Source of the DNA: Candidatus Babelota bacterium
GTDB taxonomy: Bacteria; Dependentiae; Babeliae; Babeliales; JABCYS01
NCBI GenBank assembly: GCA_013290085.1
Contig: JABCYS010000040.1
Location: 1 to 7,903, forward strand
Direction of reading: 5' to 3'
Length of the DNA: 7,903 nt
The translations under genes were made by a program, and so were the position numbers. The first letter of the stretch is position 1. Each line of letters begins with the position of its first letter. Below the pieces are notes generated by a model. It saw only the letters and a program-made list of their open reading frames with translations. It was not told the DNA's origin and made no database searches. Shown piece after piece: positions 5,485-7,903 of this stretch.

Positions 5485-7208
5485 TTTCGTATCGCAATAT
5501 CCAATCCAGTTAACTCTATATTTACTCTACCATTCCAATGATTTTCACTTACCTGTGCCGCAATATCAAAAGATTCTGTGTCTTGTGTCATCAGCATATC
5601 GAAAATGTCTGGCCGATTAAAAAAAATGAGCGGCTTAATGATACCTTCTGAAAAGACTTGGCATTTTACATGCACGTCTTTTAATAGTTGTGGTTTTTGG
5701 GCCAAGGTAACGTTACGAATAAAAAATGATGGTTGAGGATTTTCATTACCGAATGGTTCTAAATATTCCATATCATCTATGCATTTTTTGGTTAGCTCAG
5801 AAAGTTTTATTTCTGCATCAAGCGTAATTTTTTGTTGCAGATCATCTGCCGTTAAACTTTCTGAAACTAATTGCTCTAACGCTTCTTTAAATGCCGGAAT
5901 TGTTTCAATCTTCAAGGCCAGCCCTGCTGCCATGGCATGGCCACCAAATCGTTCAAGGTAAGGAGAAAGTTTTTGGAGAGCTTGAAACAGATTAAATTCA
6001 GGTATCGACCTGCAAGAACCCTTTGCCCGCCCATCAGACGAGATGTGTAACAAGATGGTAGGCTTGCCATAGGCTCCCACTAATCGTGAAGCAACCAGAC
6101 CGATAACTCCTGGTGGCCAGTCGGAACTCGCCGCTAAAATTACTTTTTCTTTTTCAAGATTAATCCGTTGCGATTCAATTTCTGCAACAATTTGTAGAAA
6201 AATAGATCGCTCGATATCTTTGCGTGCTTGGTTCAGCTCAAATAAGACTTTGCCTACTTGTTCAACTTCACGCGCGTCAGAGCCAATTAAAAATTTTACT
6301 CCCTGCCGAGGATCTTCAAGGCGACCGAGTGCATTAATTTGTGGTGTGATACCAAAGCCAATATCAGTAGAAGAAATTTTTGGTGAACTAATTTTACTGT
6401 TTTGTTTGAGCACGTTAAAAGAAAATGATTCTTGTTTATTGATAAGTTGCAACCCGTGTCGAACCCAAAACCTATTTTCACCCGTAAGTGGAACTACGTC
6501 AGCAATCGTACCGAGCGTTAATAACTCGTAAGATTTTTCTGGCAATTCAAGGCCTTTGTGTTCATACAATAAAGAGAGAATTTTAAATGATACGCCAACC
6601 CCTGCAAATTTTTTGTACGGGTATGGACAATCTTTTTGATGAGGATCAATAACTGCAAATGCCTCTGGCAGATGATCATGTGGCTGGTGGTGATCAGTGA
6701 TAATTAAGTCCACGCCTAATTCTTTTGCCAACGTTGCTGGGGCAAATGCGGTAATCCCGTTATCCACGGTGATAATAAGTTTATAATCATTTTGTGCAGC
6801 TCTGGTCACAATGGTTTCTGAAAGTCCGTAGCCGTCACGAACACGGTGTGGTAGGAAGAAATTAACGTTCGCCCCCAAAGGAAGCAAACAATGCATCATG
6901 AGTGCTGATGAGGTAATACCATCAACATCATAATCGCCAAAAATTAATATTTTTTCTTTTTTTTCGATCGCCTCCAAAATACGATCAACTGCTTTGTTTG
7001 CATCTTTGAGCAACGACGGATGTGCAACATCTTTTTCAAAAGAACTAAATAAATAGGAGTCGAGAAGTTCTTTGGTGGAAAAACCTCGCGAGAGTAATGT
7101 TTGTACAATAGGCACTGAGATATTGTACTCAGCTGCCAGAGGAAGTGCTGTTGCTTGATCGGCACTTGGCAATTTCCAGATATATTTTTTGCCTTGCTGC
7201 GTTTCCAT
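5481..7208 (-). CDS. recJ: Single-stranded-DNA-specific 5'-3' exonuclease RecJ
   Basis: The 575-residue protein is complete (E. coli RecJ has 577). The DHH phosphoesterase core shows motif I GDYDVDG (91-97), VDNG (148-151), motif III TDHH (171-174) and GTIADVVPL (233-241), which supply the metal-binding Asp and His residues. ALGRL (293-297) follows. The DHHA1 domain includes SSDWPPGVIGLVASRL (361-376) and FGGHAMAAGL (421-430). The C-terminal OB-like region contains EPFGNENPQP (484-493) and ends near 570. RecJ degrades 5' ssDNA ends during recombinational repair, mismatch repair and fork processing. The ATG at 7208 begins 2 nt after the TAA of the phospholipase gene. No strong Shine-Dalgarno is seen, so coupled translation is likely. 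The stop overlaps the GTG start of cmk by 4 nt. Confidence 0.98.
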   Translation of the reverse strand: METQQGKKYIWKLPSADQATALPLAAEYNISVPIVQTLLSRGFSTKELLDSYLFSSFEKDVAHPSLLKDANKAVDRILEAIEKKEKILIFGDYDVDGITSSALMMHCLLPLGANVNFFLPHRVRDGYGLSETIVTRAAQNDYKLIITVDNGITAFAPATLAKELGVDLIITDHHQPHDHLPEAFAVIDPHQKDCPYPYKKFAGVGVSFKILSLLYEHKGLELPEKSYELLTLGTIADVVPLTGENRFWVRHGLQLINKQESFSFNVLKQNSKISSPKISSTDIGFGITPQINALGRLEDPRQGVKFLIGSDAREVEQVGKVLFELNQARKDIERSIFLQIVAEIESQRINLEKEKVILAASSDWPPGVIGLVASRLVGAYGKPTILLHISSDGRAKGSCRSIPEFNLFQALQKLSPYLERFGGHAMAAGLALKIETIPAFKEALEQLVSESLTADDLQQKITLDAEIKLSELTKKCIDDMEYLEPFGNENPQPSFFIRNVTLAQKPQLLKDVHVKCQVFSEGIIKPLIFFNRPDIFDMLMTQDTESFDIAAQVSENHWNGRVNIELTGLDIAIRK

Positions 7209-7210
7209 GA

Positions 7211-7903
7211 TTAACTTTTTCGTGCCACAACATCTCGTATAGTTTGGTAAATAACATCTTTATTCTGCGTAACGTTATATGTCACAAGACCGCTCAACTC
7301 TTGGGCTTGCGCTTGGGTGTAAGCAAAGTTGGCTGATGAGCAGTAACCTTGCGCAGCACATGCGCGTGGATCAAAGGTAAGCGAATATGAATTATTTTGT
7401 ATGTTCGGCATATATATGATAACAGGCACTTTTGTATTGTTAGGATTTTTAAATATCGTAATTGCTTGTTTCGATGCTTGGGCATAATTAATGTCCGGCA
7501 TAGGATAGCCCAACTTTTTTGCATAGGATACTGCATTATTTAATTCTGGCGCACCATCAAGATCGTCTGAAGCATCAAAAATAATAAGTATATCTATTGC
7601 ACGCCCATCTCTTAGAAATGGTAATAAAGGAATATCAGAACCTATACCCGTTGCTGCATGAAATGTTATGCCCGCATCTATAAATGATAGCTGCTGAATT
7701 TGAGCAAAAGGGTTAGAAGGCAGACCCAGCATAAAATTATTTACCACACCACCGCCAATATCTTTTTTACACTGATAATCATTCATCATATTTTTTACGA
7801 CTTGTGAGAGAACTGTCTGATTTTTTGCAAGAAGTTTAGCAACCAGGATCTTGTAGGCATCTTTATAACAAGTTTCTGCAAATGCTGAGCCAAACGTACC
7901 TAG
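7211..7903 (-). CDS. Cytosolic phospholipase A2 / phospholipase B family protein (eukaryote-like), C-terminal 230 residues, cut by window edge
   Basis: The frame stays open past the ATG at 7789 to the window edge, so that ATG is internal and the N-terminal part, with the nucleophile Ser of the GXSGS motif, lies outside. In the visible fragment, numbered from 7903, residues 2-9 read GTFGSAFA. This matches the GSAF motif that follows the nucleophile region in cPLA2 and fungal phospholipase B. FIDAGITF (74-81) carries the expected catalytic Asp (residue 76, codon 7678-7676). It leads into IPLLPFLRDGRAIDILIIFD (91-110), matching the family pattern of PL, R and VD(L/V)I..FD. The C-terminal ANFAYT and LVTYNVTQNKDVI segments match the family end. 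The enzymes release fatty acids from phospholipids or lysophospholipids. Patatin-type enzymes are a more distant alternative. The gene precedes recJ by 2 nt in one operon. Confidence 0.8.
   Translation of the reverse strand, partial: LGTFGSAFAETCYKDAYKILVAKLLAKNQTVLSQVVKNMMNDYQCKKDIGGGVVNNFMLGLPSNPFAQIQQLSFIDAGITFHAATGIGSDIPLLPFLRDGRAIDILIIFDASDDLDGAPELNNAVSYAKKLGYPMPDINYAQASKQAITIFKNPNNTKVPVIIYMPNIQNNSYSLTFDPRACAAQGYCSSANFAYTQAQAQELSGLVTYNVTQNKDVIYQTIRDVVARKS

Noticed and set aside
6220..6531. Plus-strand frame of 103 codons inside recJ, plus several shorter frames in recJ and cmk
   Set aside because: They are shadows of strongly conserved genes and have no ribosome sites or recognisable domains.
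7211..7789. Treating the ATG at 7789 as the start of a 192-residue complete protein
   Set aside because: The frame has no stop between 7790 and the edge, and that part encodes GTFGSAFA, a conserved family motif. The gene therefore continues beyond the window.
1..7903. tRNA, rRNA, CRISPR, insertion sequence or phage signatures
   Set aside because: I saw no direct-repeat array, no transposase or integrase features, and no tRNA-like cloverleaf in the intergenic stretches, which are short apart from 925-1227.

Overview
The window looks like a chromosomal segment from a small-genome, host-associated bacterium. Two genes point that way: a Tlc-type ATP:ADP exchange carrier at the left edge (minus strand, cut by the edge) and a eukaryote-like cytosolic phospholipase A2 / phospholipase B family protein at the right edge (minus strand, cut by the edge). 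Together with AT-leaning codon use and a run of short lipoproteins, this fits an intracellular parasite of protists. My best guess is a member of Candidatus Dependentiae (TM6, relatives of Babela). That assignment is inference: Chlamydiae and Rickettsiales also carry Tlc carriers, and there is no rRNA or other phylogenetic marker here to settle it.

Layout. Positions 1-924 (minus) hold the N-terminal 308 residues of the nucleotide carrier. Positions 925-1227 form a divergent control region with a plausible sigma70-like promoter for lon and two CTTGAAA copies 14 bp apart. Positions 1228-3672 (plus) encode a complete Lon protease with an added lysine-rich tail. Positions 3708-4764 (plus) hold three small lipoproteins, acidic, basic, acidic in order. 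The first two are followed by clear intrinsic terminators and the third by a weaker hairpin. The plus-strand and minus-strand transcription units converge near 4765-4797.

Positions 4798-7903 (minus) form one tight operon read right to left: phospholipase C-terminal half, then recJ after a 2-nt gap, then cmk, whose upstream GTG start overlaps the recJ stop by 4 nt.

Functionally the window mixes housekeeping (Lon proteolysis, RecJ DNA repair, CMP kinase for nucleotide salvage) with likely host-interaction functions (nucleotide import, phospholipid hydrolysis, surface lipoproteins). CMP kinase and a nucleotide importer fit an organism that depends on host nucleotides. The strongest lead is the eukaryote-like phospholipase co-transcribed with recJ and cmk. 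The second is the cluster of oppositely charged lipoproteins. No rRNA, tRNA, CRISPR array, insertion sequence or prophage gene was seen.
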